Assembly: GCA_015709615.1 (NCBI GenBank)
Contig: CP054179.1
Span: 3,038,001-3,102,000 of the forward strand
DNA: 64,000 nt
Direction of reading: 5' to 3'
Source of the DNA: Gammaproteobacteria bacterium
GTDB taxonomy: Bacteria; Pseudomonadota; Gammaproteobacteria; Burkholderiales; Nitrosomonadaceae
Part shown: positions 1 through 7,523 of the stretch, piece after piece
Position numbering within the stretch: position 1 is the first letter of the stretch
Layout: each line of letters starts with the position of its first letter
The notes under the pieces: generated by a model
The model's input: the letters and a program-made list of their open reading frames with translations, nothing else
Told to the model about the DNA's origin: nothing
The model's database searches: none
Translations under genes and position numbers: made by a program

Positions 1-130
1 CATCATGCTTGACTGTGGTGCTCATGACGACGAGCAGCCTCAGGGAAATAATAATTGCTTCAAATGGTGCAGGATTACGGCTTCGTGCCCAAAGCATACC
101 GGCTGTATTGCATCAGAATTAGAGGTAAGG

Positions 131-265
131 TCAGCGATTGCTGGCGTGACGCAGAAAAATCAGACCGGGCATCGGCATGGCGTATTCGGCGGCGGTGAGC
201 TTGGAATTGGCACGCAATTGGTCGGCAGCTTCCCAAAGTTCATTTTCGAGTTGCCGGATATTTAT
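131..265 (-). pseudogene. Relic of type I restriction-modification methylase HsdM (N-terminal piece)
   Basis: Reading the minus strand from about 265 to the stop at 131-133 gives a stretch of about 44 codons that matches the conserved start of HsdM subunits: LWEAADQLRANSKLTAAEY followed by GLIFLRHASNR. It breaks off at a stop exactly where HsdM normally continues. No ATG precedes it; an in-frame ATA sits where a start would be expected, and a stop lies directly upstream. A second short HsdM-like motif (FPEAAR) appears on the same strand near 20-45 in another frame. No specificity or restriction subunit is visible. The piece is too short to be functional and is read as the last trace of a lost R-M locus. 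The remaining bases up to 478 show no convincing gene. Confidence 0.6.
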
Positions 266-478
266 TCAATCGTGCTTGTTGTTTTGCCCGGAAGTGGCGG
301 CGAGCGGTTTCCTTCGTGACACCTAAATGCGGAGCGGCTTGTTAAATCGTCGCAAGTTTGACAGATGACCTCGTTGCAGGCCATCGGTGAACGGGCGGTA
401 CGGCGGGGGGGCGGAATTCGGTGCTACGGCCGGTATTGCGGGATGGAGCAGGGAGCGGCTAGTCTTACAGCCTGCCGG

Positions 479-1414
479 CTATTGGGCGGGAGAAAGACAC
501 ATCACCCGAAATCCAAAATTATTGTACCGGATGCCGGCATCGAACTCGCCACGAACGGATGAGCGCATATACTTCGAGTCATAGGCCCAGGAACCGCCAC
601 GTAACACACGTGAGCCAAATTCATCCATACGGGCGCATTGCTGTTCCTGTCCGTCGTATTGATCGTGCCATGACGAACAGGTCCATTCCCAGACATTTCC
701 GGATGTATCGTACAAGCCATAAGGATTTGCCTTGAACTGCCCCACTGGCGCCGCTTGATGGCTATCCCACTGGCTGCCGCATTCACTGCAATTGGCATTA
801 TTACTTCCGACTTCATTACCCCACGGATAAGCAGTCTTCAGTCCCGCTCTGGCGGCGTATTCCCATTCCGCTTCGGTGGGCAGACGGCAGCTGAGCTGTT
901 TCTGTTCCCCCAGCCAGGCTGCATAAGCCATCGCCCCTTGCCAATTGATTTCTACCGCGGGTAGTTTTGCTGCAGTGTTTTCTTGACCGGCTGGCGGAAT
1001 ATTCGAATTTTTTTCTGCCGGGTTTCTGGATTTCTGCGCTCGTAGGTAGCTACCGTACTGTTCGTTGGTAATCTCGTATTTGCTCATGTAAAAAGGCCGG
1101 TCAATTTGGATATGTTTACCCGGGATACCAAAATACTTTTTTTCTTCCTCCTTCAGATTTTCTCTAAACGCAGCGTTCTGCTCACCCATATCGAAAGAAC
1201 CGGCCGGGATCAACACGAGTTCGGGAAGGATTATTTCACCGGATTGCATTGAATCACTGTCAGAATTCATTTGATCTCGAATGAGTTTGTCATAAATTGA
1301 CGTAACAAAAGGCACGCTCATGATTACCAGAATCGCAATAACTGAAATCCACAGAAATCTACTGAGTAATAAAAAACGTACGCTGCCTTTTCCTGGATTA
1401 TATTGAGTCTTCAT
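479..1414 (-). CDS. Membrane-anchored SUMF1/FGE-fold protein, probably not a true formylglycine-generating enzyme
   Basis: About 311 residues. A short basic N-terminus is followed by one membrane segment (about residues 14-36), then a periplasmic FGE-sulfatase domain. Family signatures visible in order are IPAGSFDMG, the RLPTEAEWEYAARAG block, YPWGNE, the GLYDTSGNVWEW block, RVLRGGSW and the terminal FGFRVM. The two active-site cysteines of authentic formylglycine-generating enzymes, which lie between RGGS and the final GFR, are absent. The product is therefore more likely a structural or regulatory member of this fold (as in PvdO-like or other SUMF-fold proteins). Two cysteine pairs (CSEC, and CSS...QQC) could form disulfides. 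The ATG at 1414 places the membrane segment near the N-terminus; an in-frame TTG at 1573 would add 53 residues of low plausibility. No sulfatase gene is nearby. Confidence 0.75.
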   Translation of the reverse strand: MKTQYNPGKGSVRFLLLSRFLWISVIAILVIMSVPFVTSIYDKLIRDQMNSDSDSMQSGEIILPELVLIPAGSFDMGEQNAAFRENLKEEEKKYFGIPGKHIQIDRPFYMSKYEITNEQYGSYLRAQKSRNPAEKNSNIPPAGQENTAAKLPAVEINWQGAMAYAAWLGEQKQLSCRLPTEAEWEYAARAGLKTAYPWGNEVGSNNANCSECGSQWDSHQAAPVGQFKANPYGLYDTSGNVWEWTCSSWHDQYDGQEQQCARMDEFGSRVLRGGSWAYDSKYMRSSVRGEFDAGIRYNNFGFRVMCLSPAQ

Positions 1415-1601
1415 TTTTTTACACGGCACGGTTGTAGCAAACTGACGCTCAAATTGAGTTCGATAGATCGATAAGGGTTTCTCAGCATATTCTGCCGGCC
1501 GGCAGCTGAATTGGCCGGATCTTTGCTCATGCAAACTCTCCCCAGACACAATTGAGGACGGCTTTGACCCCAAAACATGCGGGAACCGGCCCGATCAGAC
1601 G

Positions 1602-1635
1602 AAAAAAAACCCCAGCCGGGAACGATTGGGGTTTT
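1602..1635 (-). terminator. Rho-independent terminator of ssrA
   Basis: On the minus strand AAAACCCCA and TGGGGTTTT form a hairpin followed by a run of eight T, starting a few bases after the CCA end of the tmRNA. It separates ssrA from the FGE-fold gene. Confidence 0.85.
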
Positions 1636-1640
1636 GCGAT

Positions 1641-2000
1641 TGGTGGAGGCGGCGGGAATTGAACCCGCGTCCGCAAGCCCTCTACAGACAGTTCTACATA
1701 CTTAGCCTGATTATTTGATTTGACCTGGCAACCGCCAACCGGCAGGCTGATGACAGGCGAGTCACCTATTGTTTAACGTTCTATAAAGTGACCCTACAGA
1801 ACGCGATCCCCGTTAGTGACTCTGCTGTCTGTTGCCAGACCCGGCGTTGAGGCCCACCGGTGCAGAGGCTAGCCGATTAAGCGGCTAAAGCGTAGTTTTC
1901 GTCGTTTGCGACTATTGTTTTCAGATGGATTTACGAGGTAATCTGATCCTCGGTATGCCCTGCGCTGCTTTGCAACCCACGTCGAAACCGGATCGCCCCC
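1641..2000 (-). ncRNA. ssrA: Transfer-messenger RNA (tmRNA)
   Basis: The RNA rescues stalled ribosomes and tags the unfinished protein for proteolysis. The 5' end GGGGGCGAUC pairs with the 3' end just before the encoded ACCA, forming the tRNA-like acceptor arm. The T-arm (GGAATTGAACCC on the plus strand) is intact. The resume frame reads A-N-D-E-N-Y-A-L-A-A then TAA, the standard betaproteobacterial tag, complementary to about 1876-1908. The length of 360 nt is typical of one-piece tmRNA. The boundaries come from the acceptor-stem pairing and should be accurate to a base or two. Confidence 0.97.
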
Positions 2001-2023
2001 AGGTATTCGTAATGGTTGTGCAT

Positions 2024-2051
2024 AGGATAGTGATGGTACTGAAAAGTTCAA
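2024..2051 (-). promoter_or_regulatory. Probable sigma-70 promoter of ssrA
   Basis: On the minus strand TTGAAC (2046-2051) and TATCCT (2024-2029) are separated by 16 bases, ending about 24 bases before the mature 5' end. That spacing leaves a short leader that RNase P would remove. Called by eye from consensus only. Confidence 0.5.
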
Positions 2052-2093
2052 ATCCTATGGCTACGCATTTTAACAGAAACAGCGAGCGTTTCT

Positions 2094-2741
2094 TTATAGA
2101 TAAGCGAGCAGTTCTTCGGGGTGATCGATCAGATGCCGGGCGCCCCACGTTTCGGGCGGCTGATCGTTGCCTAGATAGCCATAGCGTGCCACGATCGACT
2201 GCATGCCGGCGGCCAGGCTGGCCTGAACGTCGCGGATGTCGTCACCGAGGTAGATGCAATGCGCGGGGGAAATGGCGATTTTGGTGCTGGCTGTTAACAG
2301 CGGTTCCGGGTGCGGTTTGGTATTCGCCAGCTCATCACCGCAAACGACGCAGGCTACGCGTTGTGCCAAGCCGAGCGTTTCAATCAGCGGATGGGTGAAT
2401 CGAGCCGGTTTATTGGTTACGATGCCCCAGGGCAGGTTACGTTGCTCCAGTTGGTCGAGCAATTCGCTGACGCCCGGGAACAAACAGGTATCGTGGCAAA
2501 GGCGCTGTGTATAGAAATCCAAAAATTCGTCGCGCATGGATTCATAACCGTTGTCGCCCGGTTTAATGCTGAAGCCGAGTCCCAATAAGCCGCGTGAGCC
2601 GGCGGAAGCCAGCGGACGGATTTGCGCGATGGACAGTTCGGACAGGCCGCGCGCAATGCGCTGCCGGTTTAGTGCATGGCCGAGATCGGGTGCGGTATCG
2701 GCCAATGTGCCATCGAAATCGAAAAGTACGGCTTTAATCAT
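2094..2741 (-). CDS. gph: Phosphoglycolate phosphatase (HAD family)
   Basis: This cytoplasmic HAD-superfamily phosphatase removes phosphate from 2-phosphoglycolate, formed by the Rubisco oxygenase reaction and by repair of 3'-phosphoglycolate DNA ends. The 215-residue protein begins with motif I, FDFDGTLADT, with the two catalytic aspartates. Motif II is the threonine in IVTNKPARF, motif III the lysine in TKPHP, and motif IV is YLGDDIRD. The size is normal for Gph. It lies directly downstream of ubiG on the same strand, a pairing conserved in many proteobacteria. The family is certain; substrate specificity is inferred from motifs and context, since close HAD paralogues exist. Confidence 0.88.
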   Translation of the reverse strand: MIKAVLFDFDGTLADTAPDLGHALNRQRIARGLSELSIAQIRPLASAGSRGLLGLGFSIKPGDNGYESMRDEFLDFYTQRLCHDTCLFPGVSELLDQLEQRNLPWGIVTNKPARFTHPLIETLGLAQRVACVVCGDELANTKPHPEPLLTASTKIAISPAHCIYLGDDIRDVQASLAAGMQSIVARYGYLGNDQPPETWGARHLIDHPEELLAYL

Positions 2742-2781
2742 GAATCAGCGGGTGCGGAAGGAATGACAGAGTGGTATCGGA

Positions 2782-3489
2782 TTATTTGCGGTAAGCCATG
2801 ATGTAGTTGACGTCGGTATCATTTTCCAGAGCGTAGACTTTGGTAATCGGGTTGTACGTCATGCCGATCAACTCTTCATCCGTCAAACCGGCGTTGCGCG
2901 CCATGCGGGCCAGTTCGGACGGTTTGATGAATTTGGCGTATTCGTGCGTGCCGCGCGGCAACAGCTTGAGGATATATTCCGCGCCGATGATGGCAAACAA
3001 ATAGGATTTCGGATTGCGGTTGATGGTTGAGAAGAATACCCAGCCGCCCGGTTTGGCCAATTGTGCGCAGGAGCGGATTACGCTCATGGGATCGGGCACA
3101 TGTTCGAGCATTTCCATGCAGGTGACCACATCGTAATGTTGCGGTTGTTCTTTGGCGAGCGATTCCGTGCTGATCTTGCGGTAGTCGACGTGATGCCCGC
3201 TTTCCAGTAGATGCAGCTTGGCGACTTTGAGCGCTTTGTCGCCGAGATCGATGCCGGTGACGTGCGCACCCATCGACGCCATGCCTTCCGACAAAATACC
3301 GCCGCCGCAGCCGACATCCAATACTGTTTTTCCGGTCAATCCGCCGGTCAGGTCGTTGATGTAATTCAGACGCAATGGGTTGATTTCATGCAATGGCTTG
3401 AATTCGCTGTTGGGATCCCACCAGCGGTGCGCGAGTTGGCTGAATTTTTCCAGTTCCAGCGGGTCAGCGTTGATGCCGTCATTTTCCAT
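2782..3489 (-). CDS. ubiG: Ubiquinone biosynthesis O-methyltransferase UbiG
   Basis: UbiG performs both SAM-dependent O-methylations in ubiquinone synthesis. The 235-residue protein has the class I SAM-binding motif VLDVGCGGGILSEGMA, the acidic loop GIDLGDKAL, and the motif CMEMLEHVPDP typical of UbiG. The ATG at 3489 is chosen because AAGGA lies eight bases upstream and the preceding in-frame codons are not conserved-looking. It follows the amidohydrolase gene closely (16 bases) and precedes gph, so the three are probably one transcription unit. Ubiquinone is the acceptor of electrons from ammonia oxidation and the partner of the complex I encoded further along. Confidence 0.95.
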   Translation of the reverse strand: MENDGINADPLELEKFSQLAHRWWDPNSEFKPLHEINPLRLNYINDLTGGLTGKTVLDVGCGGGILSEGMASMGAHVTGIDLGDKALKVAKLHLLESGHHVDYRKISTESLAKEQPQHYDVVTCMEMLEHVPDPMSVIRSCAQLAKPGGWVFFSTINRNPKSYLFAIIGAEYILKLLPRGTHEYAKFIKPSELARMARNAGLTDEELIGMTYNPITKVYALENDTDVNYIMAYRK

Positions 3490-3505
3490 ATGCGTTCCTT
3501 TGTGC

Positions 3506-4837
3506 CTAGTGTTGAGATGTAGCTGCGATACGCTCATGCCAGTATGTCGCGCGGTATTGCAATTCAACCGAGTTGAGTGTCGTCAGTTCTTTGCCGTGCA
3601 GCAGCATTTTACCATTTACCCACACATGGCTCACTTGTTCGCGGCTTGCTGTGTAAACCAAATGTGAGACCGGATCGTAGCACGGTGTGAGATTGAGATC
3701 GGAGAAGTCGATCGCCGTGATGTCAGCCGCTTTGCCGATGGTCAATGAACCGGTTATTTCTCCCAACCCCAATGCCTTGGCGCCATTCAGGGTAGCCATT
3801 TGCAAAGTTTGGTGCGCCGGCAGAGTATCGGCCCGACCGCTGGTCGCTTTTGCCAGTAGCGCTGCCAGGCGCATTTCCTCAAACATATCCAGGCGATTAT
3901 TGCTGGCTGCGCCATCGGTGCCAAGGCCGACATTGACGCCTTGATTCAATAAGGACGAGATCGGAGCCAATCCGCTGGCGAGTTTCATGTTGGAGGAGGG
4001 GCAGTGTGCGATATGACAGTCGTATTGATGTACAAGTTTTATTTCATGATCGGATAGGTGCGTCATGTGCACGGCGATCAGATTCGGACTGAGCAGACCC
4101 AATTGCCGAAAGCGTTCGATCGGCTGCACGCCCGAGGATTGCAAGCTTAAGCGGATTTCGTCCCGCGTTTCGTGCAAATGCGTATGGATGGGCACATTCA
4201 GTTGTTCTGCGTAAGTCAGTATGCTGCGGAAGGTTTTGTCGCTGACGGTGTAAGGCGCGTGCGGCGCAAAACAGAAGGATAGCAGCGGATGCTGATATAG
4301 GTCGCGCAATTGCAATCCTTTGGCCAGATAATCATCCGCATCGCTGGCGTAGGCAGTGGGGAAGTCGATCACCACCATGCCGATGGCGGCACGCATCCCG
4401 GAACTGATGACAGCTTGCGCACAAGATTCCGGGAAAAAATACATGTCGTTGAAGCAGGTAATGCCGCCTTTGATCATCTCGGCGCACGCGAGCTGCGCGC
4501 CATCCAGTACAAACTGCGCATTCACATGACGATTTTCTACCGGCCAGATGTGTTGATGGAGCCATTCCATCAGCGGTAAATCATCGGCCAGTCCGCGCAT
4601 CAAAGTCATGGCTGCGTGGGTGTGCAGATTAACCAAGCCGGGGATGAGAATATGATCGTTCAGTGTGACTGTTTGCCGGGGTTCGTAACGGAGCTTCGCT
4701 TCGGATATCGGCAAAATATCCCGGATGATTCCTTCATCGACGGCGATGGCGTGCTGATTGAGAACAATCCCGGCCGGTTCAACGGGAATAATCCATTTCG
4801 CTTCTATCAGAGTATCGATCGGCTGCAAACCATTCAT
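3506..4837 (-). CDS. mtaD: Amidohydrolase, 5-methylthioadenosine/S-adenosylhomocysteine deaminase type
   Basis: A metal-dependent TRZ/ATZ-family deaminase of about 443 residues, probably acting on methylthioadenosine or S-adenosylhomocysteine. Metal and catalytic motifs in order: LVNLHTHAAMTLMRG (HxH), APHAPYTVSD, HTHLHET, AVHMTHL, HCPSSNMKLASG and GLGTDGAASNN. The C-terminus has the composite-domain ending seen in this family (GKMLLHG). The ATG at 4837 is preferred. An in-frame GTG at 4873 would lie inside the terminator hairpin of the upstream ompA gene. SAH removal would fit with the SAM-dependent UbiG next door. Exact substrate is not provable from sequence; guanine or other aminopurine deaminases share the fold. 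Confidence 0.82.
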   Translation of the reverse strand: MNGLQPIDTLIEAKWIIPVEPAGIVLNQHAIAVDEGIIRDILPISEAKLRYEPRQTVTLNDHILIPGLVNLHTHAAMTLMRGLADDLPLMEWLHQHIWPVENRHVNAQFVLDGAQLACAEMIKGGITCFNDMYFFPESCAQAVISSGMRAAIGMVVIDFPTAYASDADDYLAKGLQLRDLYQHPLLSFCFAPHAPYTVSDKTFRSILTYAEQLNVPIHTHLHETRDEIRLSLQSSGVQPIERFRQLGLLSPNLIAVHMTHLSDHEIKLVHQYDCHIAHCPSSNMKLASGLAPISSLLNQGVNVGLGTDGAASNNRLDMFEEMRLAALLAKATSGRADTLPAHQTLQMATLNGAKALGLGEITGSLTIGKAADITAIDFSDLNLTPCYDPVSHLVYTASREQVSHVWVNGKMLLHGKELTTLNSVELQYRATYWHERIAATSQH

Positions 4838-4857
4838 GCGATTCGAATCGTTGGAAA

Positions 4858-4888
4858 GAAAAAAGCCCTGCACATCAGGGCAGGGCTT
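4858..4888 (-). terminator. Rho-independent terminator downstream of ompA
   Basis: On the minus strand AGCCCTG and CAGGGCT form a seven-pair stem with a ten-base loop, followed by six T. It lies 29 bases after the ompA stop codon. Confidence 0.85.
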
Positions 4889-4916
4889 TATCAGTTAAAA
4901 GATAACTGGTATTCGC

Positions 4917-5600
4917 TTATCGGGTACCTGCTACTTCGATTTCAACACGGCGATCCGGTGCCAGGCATTCAATCAAGGCTTTGGTTTTTTTATCGCCAAC
5001 GCAGCTATTGCCGGTCACAGGATTTGCTTCGCCTTTGCCGTCGACAAAAATGCGGCTTGGTTCTATACCTCTGGAAACCAAGTGTGCTTTAACCGATTCG
5101 GCGCGGCGTATCGAAAGTTTTTTGTTGTACTCATCGGAACCGATGCGGTCGGCGTAGCCCACTGCAATAATGGTATCGTACTTAAGGTCTTTTATACCAT
5201 TAACAAACTCATTCAAAGATTGAACGCCATTGGGTTTAAGTTTTGCGCTGTCGAAGTCAAATAACGCATCGGCAGAGAATGTAATTTTCTCCGGTGCGGT
5301 TTTGGCGGCTGCCGCACCGGCAGCTGGAGCTCCAGCGGCTGCGGCTGCATCTTCCGGTTTTTTAACAAGATCTGGATCACATTCGTGAATTGCCATGGCC
5401 GGTGTCCAGTAACCGGTGCGCCAACAAAGTCCTGTTGTGTTTCTTGCAACTACACCGCGATCGTCAACACCATAAGCTTCAGGTTTTTTTACGGTTTTAT
5501 CTTTATCAATAACTGTTTCTTGTGCCAGAACAGCACCAGAAAACATTGCCGGTATAAGAATCATTCCCATGAGAGTATTTTTAGCTGATATTTTCTTCAT
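4917..5600 (-). CDS. ompA: OmpA-family outer-membrane/peptidoglycan-binding protein
   Basis: A 227-residue exported protein with a signal peptide ending near AVLAQ. A mid-region (about 40-75) contains cysteines (GLCWRTGYW, HECDP). An alanine-rich linker of about 25 residues leads to a C-terminal OmpA domain with the peptidoglycan-binding signature GYADRIGSDEYNKKLSIRRA. A cysteine pair near the end (SCVGD, IECLAP) is typical of the betaproteobacterial form. There is no eight-strand porin barrel. The ATG at 5600 has AAAGGA at a good distance and directly precedes the signal peptide. The ompA-ubiG-gph order is common in betaproteobacteria; here an amidohydrolase gene is inserted between ompA and ubiG. 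Probable role is anchoring the envelope to peptidoglycan. Confidence 0.9.
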   Translation of the reverse strand: MKKISAKNTLMGMILIPAMFSGAVLAQETVIDKDKTVKKPEAYGVDDRGVVARNTTGLCWRTGYWTPAMAIHECDPDLVKKPEDAAAAAGAPAAGAAAAKTAPEKITFSADALFDFDSAKLKPNGVQSLNEFVNGIKDLKYDTIIAVGYADRIGSDEYNKKLSIRRAESVKAHLVSRGIEPSRIFVDGKGEANPVTGNSCVGDKKTKALIECLAPDRRVEIEVAGTR

Positions 5601-6031
5601 GCTGTTGTCCTTTTTAATGAAAACTACGGATTTTATATTGATAATGCAAAAAAGCATTTTGCATCTAAAAGCTTTCTCGCATTCTACTACTTCAAGCTTT
5701 TAAGTGTGCAATTATCAGTTTGTTTGTTTATTTTATCAAATCAATATGTTGTAAAATTGCAACAAATCTGCGTCGTTTAGCGAGTCGAAATAAACCTAAT
5801 CGTCTTGTGCAATTGAGTGATCATGTTTTGGTGTTTTTCTTAATAGAATTAAAGGTATGCTAATAGAGCATTGTTTTTTTTGCATGCGATGCGAATGTTT
5901 AAATCATACTGAAGTCGGTGAATTATCGGTTTATCGGACGTATACTGTCAGGCCGCCGAGATTGTGAAACTCTACGTATAAAATGAAAGAAAATTGTTGA
6001 TGAAACCATTCAATCCCAGAGACACTGTTGT
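5601..6031. other. Gene-free divergent intergenic region between ompA and the ABC operon
   Basis: About 430 bases, AT-rich, with no credible reading frame. It must hold the promoters of ompA (leftward) and of the ABC operon (rightward). An inverted repeat AAAAGCTT (5667-5674) with AAGCTTTT (5694-5701), and a shorter AATGC/GCATT hairpin at about 5643-5658, fall in the likely ompA leader and could stabilise or regulate its mRNA. No specific operator was recognised. Confidence 0.5.
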
Positions 6032-6760
6032 ATGACTGATGAAACAGCAGCCTTAACCTTGTCGGCGCACAATCTGTGGCGTAAATATGACCATTTTGTT
6101 GCCGTGCATGAAGTTAATTTGCAATTAAAGCGCGGTGAAGTACTGGGGTTGCTCGGCCCGAACGGTGCGGGCAAAAGCACCACATTACGTATGTTGACAG
6201 GTAATTTGGCGCCGAGTCACGGGAGTATTTCGATTTGCGGCATCGATTTGCTGGAAAAACCGCGGGAAGCCAAGTCGCATTTGGGTTTTTTGCCCGAGAT
6301 TCCGCCGCTTTATTTGGATATGACTGTGGATGAATATCTGCTGTTTGCAGCGCGGCTGCACCAAGTCGGCAAAAAATCAATTCGGGCGGCACTGAATAAT
6401 GTGAAGCAGCGGTGCGGCCTGGGACATCACGGCAGGGATTTGCTCGGTACCTTATCGAAAGGCTATCAGCAGCGTGCCGGCATTGCACAAGCCATCATTC
6501 ATCATCCGGATGTGATTATTCTCGATGAACCGACGGTAGGACTTGATCCCAATCAGATGCGTGAGATCCGTGAGTTGATCCGGGAGTTGAGCGCTGACAG
6601 CAGTGTAATTTTGTCGACCCATATTCTGTCCGAGGTTGAGAATGTTTGTGACCGGGTACAGCTCATGCATAAGGGCAGCGTGGTATTCGATCAAACCGTG
6701 GCGCAATTGCACCAGCAGGGCCACAGCCTGGAGATGGTTTTTACGCAGCTGACGCAATAA
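6032..6760 (+). CDS. ABC transporter ATP-binding protein, GldA-like
   Basis: A 242-residue ABC ATPase. Walker A is GPNGAGKST, the Q-loop region is GFLPEIPPLY, the signature is LSKGYQQRAG, and Walker B with the D-loop is IILDEPTVGLDP, followed by the switch histidine in STHILSEV. The KGY signature variant is typical of the CcmA/GldA/NosF-like group. It heads a tightly packed unit: ATPase, membrane permease, GldG-like periplasmic-domain protein and a DUF4340 protein. In Bacteroidetes similar genes are named gliding genes, but in proteobacteria the substrate is unknown and no gliding role should be assumed. The start is the first ATG of the frame; the upstream ribosome-binding site is weak. Confidence 0.88.
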   Translation: MTDETAALTLSAHNLWRKYDHFVAVHEVNLQLKRGEVLGLLGPNGAGKSTTLRMLTGNLAPSHGSISICGIDLLEKPREAKSHLGFLPEIPPLYLDMTVDEYLLFAARLHQVGKKSIRAALNNVKQRCGLGHHGRDLLGTLSKGYQQRAGIAQAIIHHPDVIILDEPTVGLDPNQMREIRELIRELSADSSVILSTHILSEVENVCDRVQLMHKGSVVFDQTVAQLHQQGHSLEMVFTQLTQ

Positions 6761-6779
6761 GCAAAGCGGAATTATCAAA

Positions 6780-7523
6780 ATGATCGCCACTATTATCCGT
6801 AAAGAGCTGCACATGCTATTTATTTCGCCGCTTGCCTGGCTGTTGCTGGCATTGATTCAGGCCGTGACGGCGTGGGTTTTCCTGGTGCGTTTGGATGCGT
6901 TTCTGGAAATTCAACCGCAATTACTGCAAATCGCCAATCCTCCGGGAATTACCGAAGTCATCGTTTCTCCGGTGTTTATGGTGGCGGCGGTGCTACTGTT
7001 GATGATTACGCCCTTATTATCGATGCGCTTGTTGGCGGAGGAACGCCGCAACCACACGCTGACACTGCTGATGTCAGCGCCTGTTTCGATTACCGATATC
7101 GTGCTGGGCAAGTTTTTGAGTCTTGTGCTGTTTTATTCGGCTGTTATTGTTTTGCTGGTGATGCTGTGTTTTTCGCTGCGTACCGGTGGTGCGCTGGATC
7201 TTGGTCTGTTGCTCAGCAACACGCTGGGTTTGCTTTTACTTGCGGCGTGTTTTTCCGCGTTGGGGCTCTACATTTCAAGCCTGACGTCGCAACCGGTCAT
7301 TGCAGCAGCAGGTTCTCTGGGAGCGTTATTGGGATTGTGGCTGATTGATCTGGCGAACAATGCAACGGTTGGATGGTTGCACTATTTTTCTTTGCTAAAG
7401 CATTTCGGCTACTTTAATCAAGGCCTGATCGATACCTTCAGCATTGCCTATTTTATTTTGTGCACGGTTACATTTCTGGTGCTGACGATACGCCGCTTGG
7501 ATGGAGAACGGTTGCATGGCTGA
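6780..7523 (+). CDS. ABC-2 type permease, GldF-like
   Basis: A 247-residue integral membrane protein with about six hydrophobic helices. It starts with IIRKELHMLFISPLAW, the cytoplasmic lead-in characteristic of ABC-2 permeases of the GldF/NosY type. The conserved RLLAEERRNHTLTLLMSAPVS block, which contacts the ATPase, lies at about residues 84-104. It begins 19 bases after the ATPase stop and ends inside the start of the GldG-like gene, so the three are translationally linked. The transported substrate is not known. Confidence 0.88.
   Translation: MIATIIRKELHMLFISPLAWLLLALIQAVTAWVFLVRLDAFLEIQPQLLQIANPPGITEVIVSPVFMVAAVLLLMITPLLSMRLLAEERRNHTLTLLMSAPVSITDIVLGKFLSLVLFYSAVIVLLVMLCFSLRTGGALDLGLLLSNTLGLLLLAACFSALGLYISSLTSQPVIAAAGSLGALLGLWLIDLANNATVGWLHYFSLLKHFGYFNQGLIDTFSIAYFILCTVTFLVLTIRRLDGERLHG

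Noticed and set aside
5..319. Plus-strand frame of 104 codons at the window start
   Set aside because: It lies opposite the hsdM relic and shows no protein-like motif; explained as the complement of the decayed gene.
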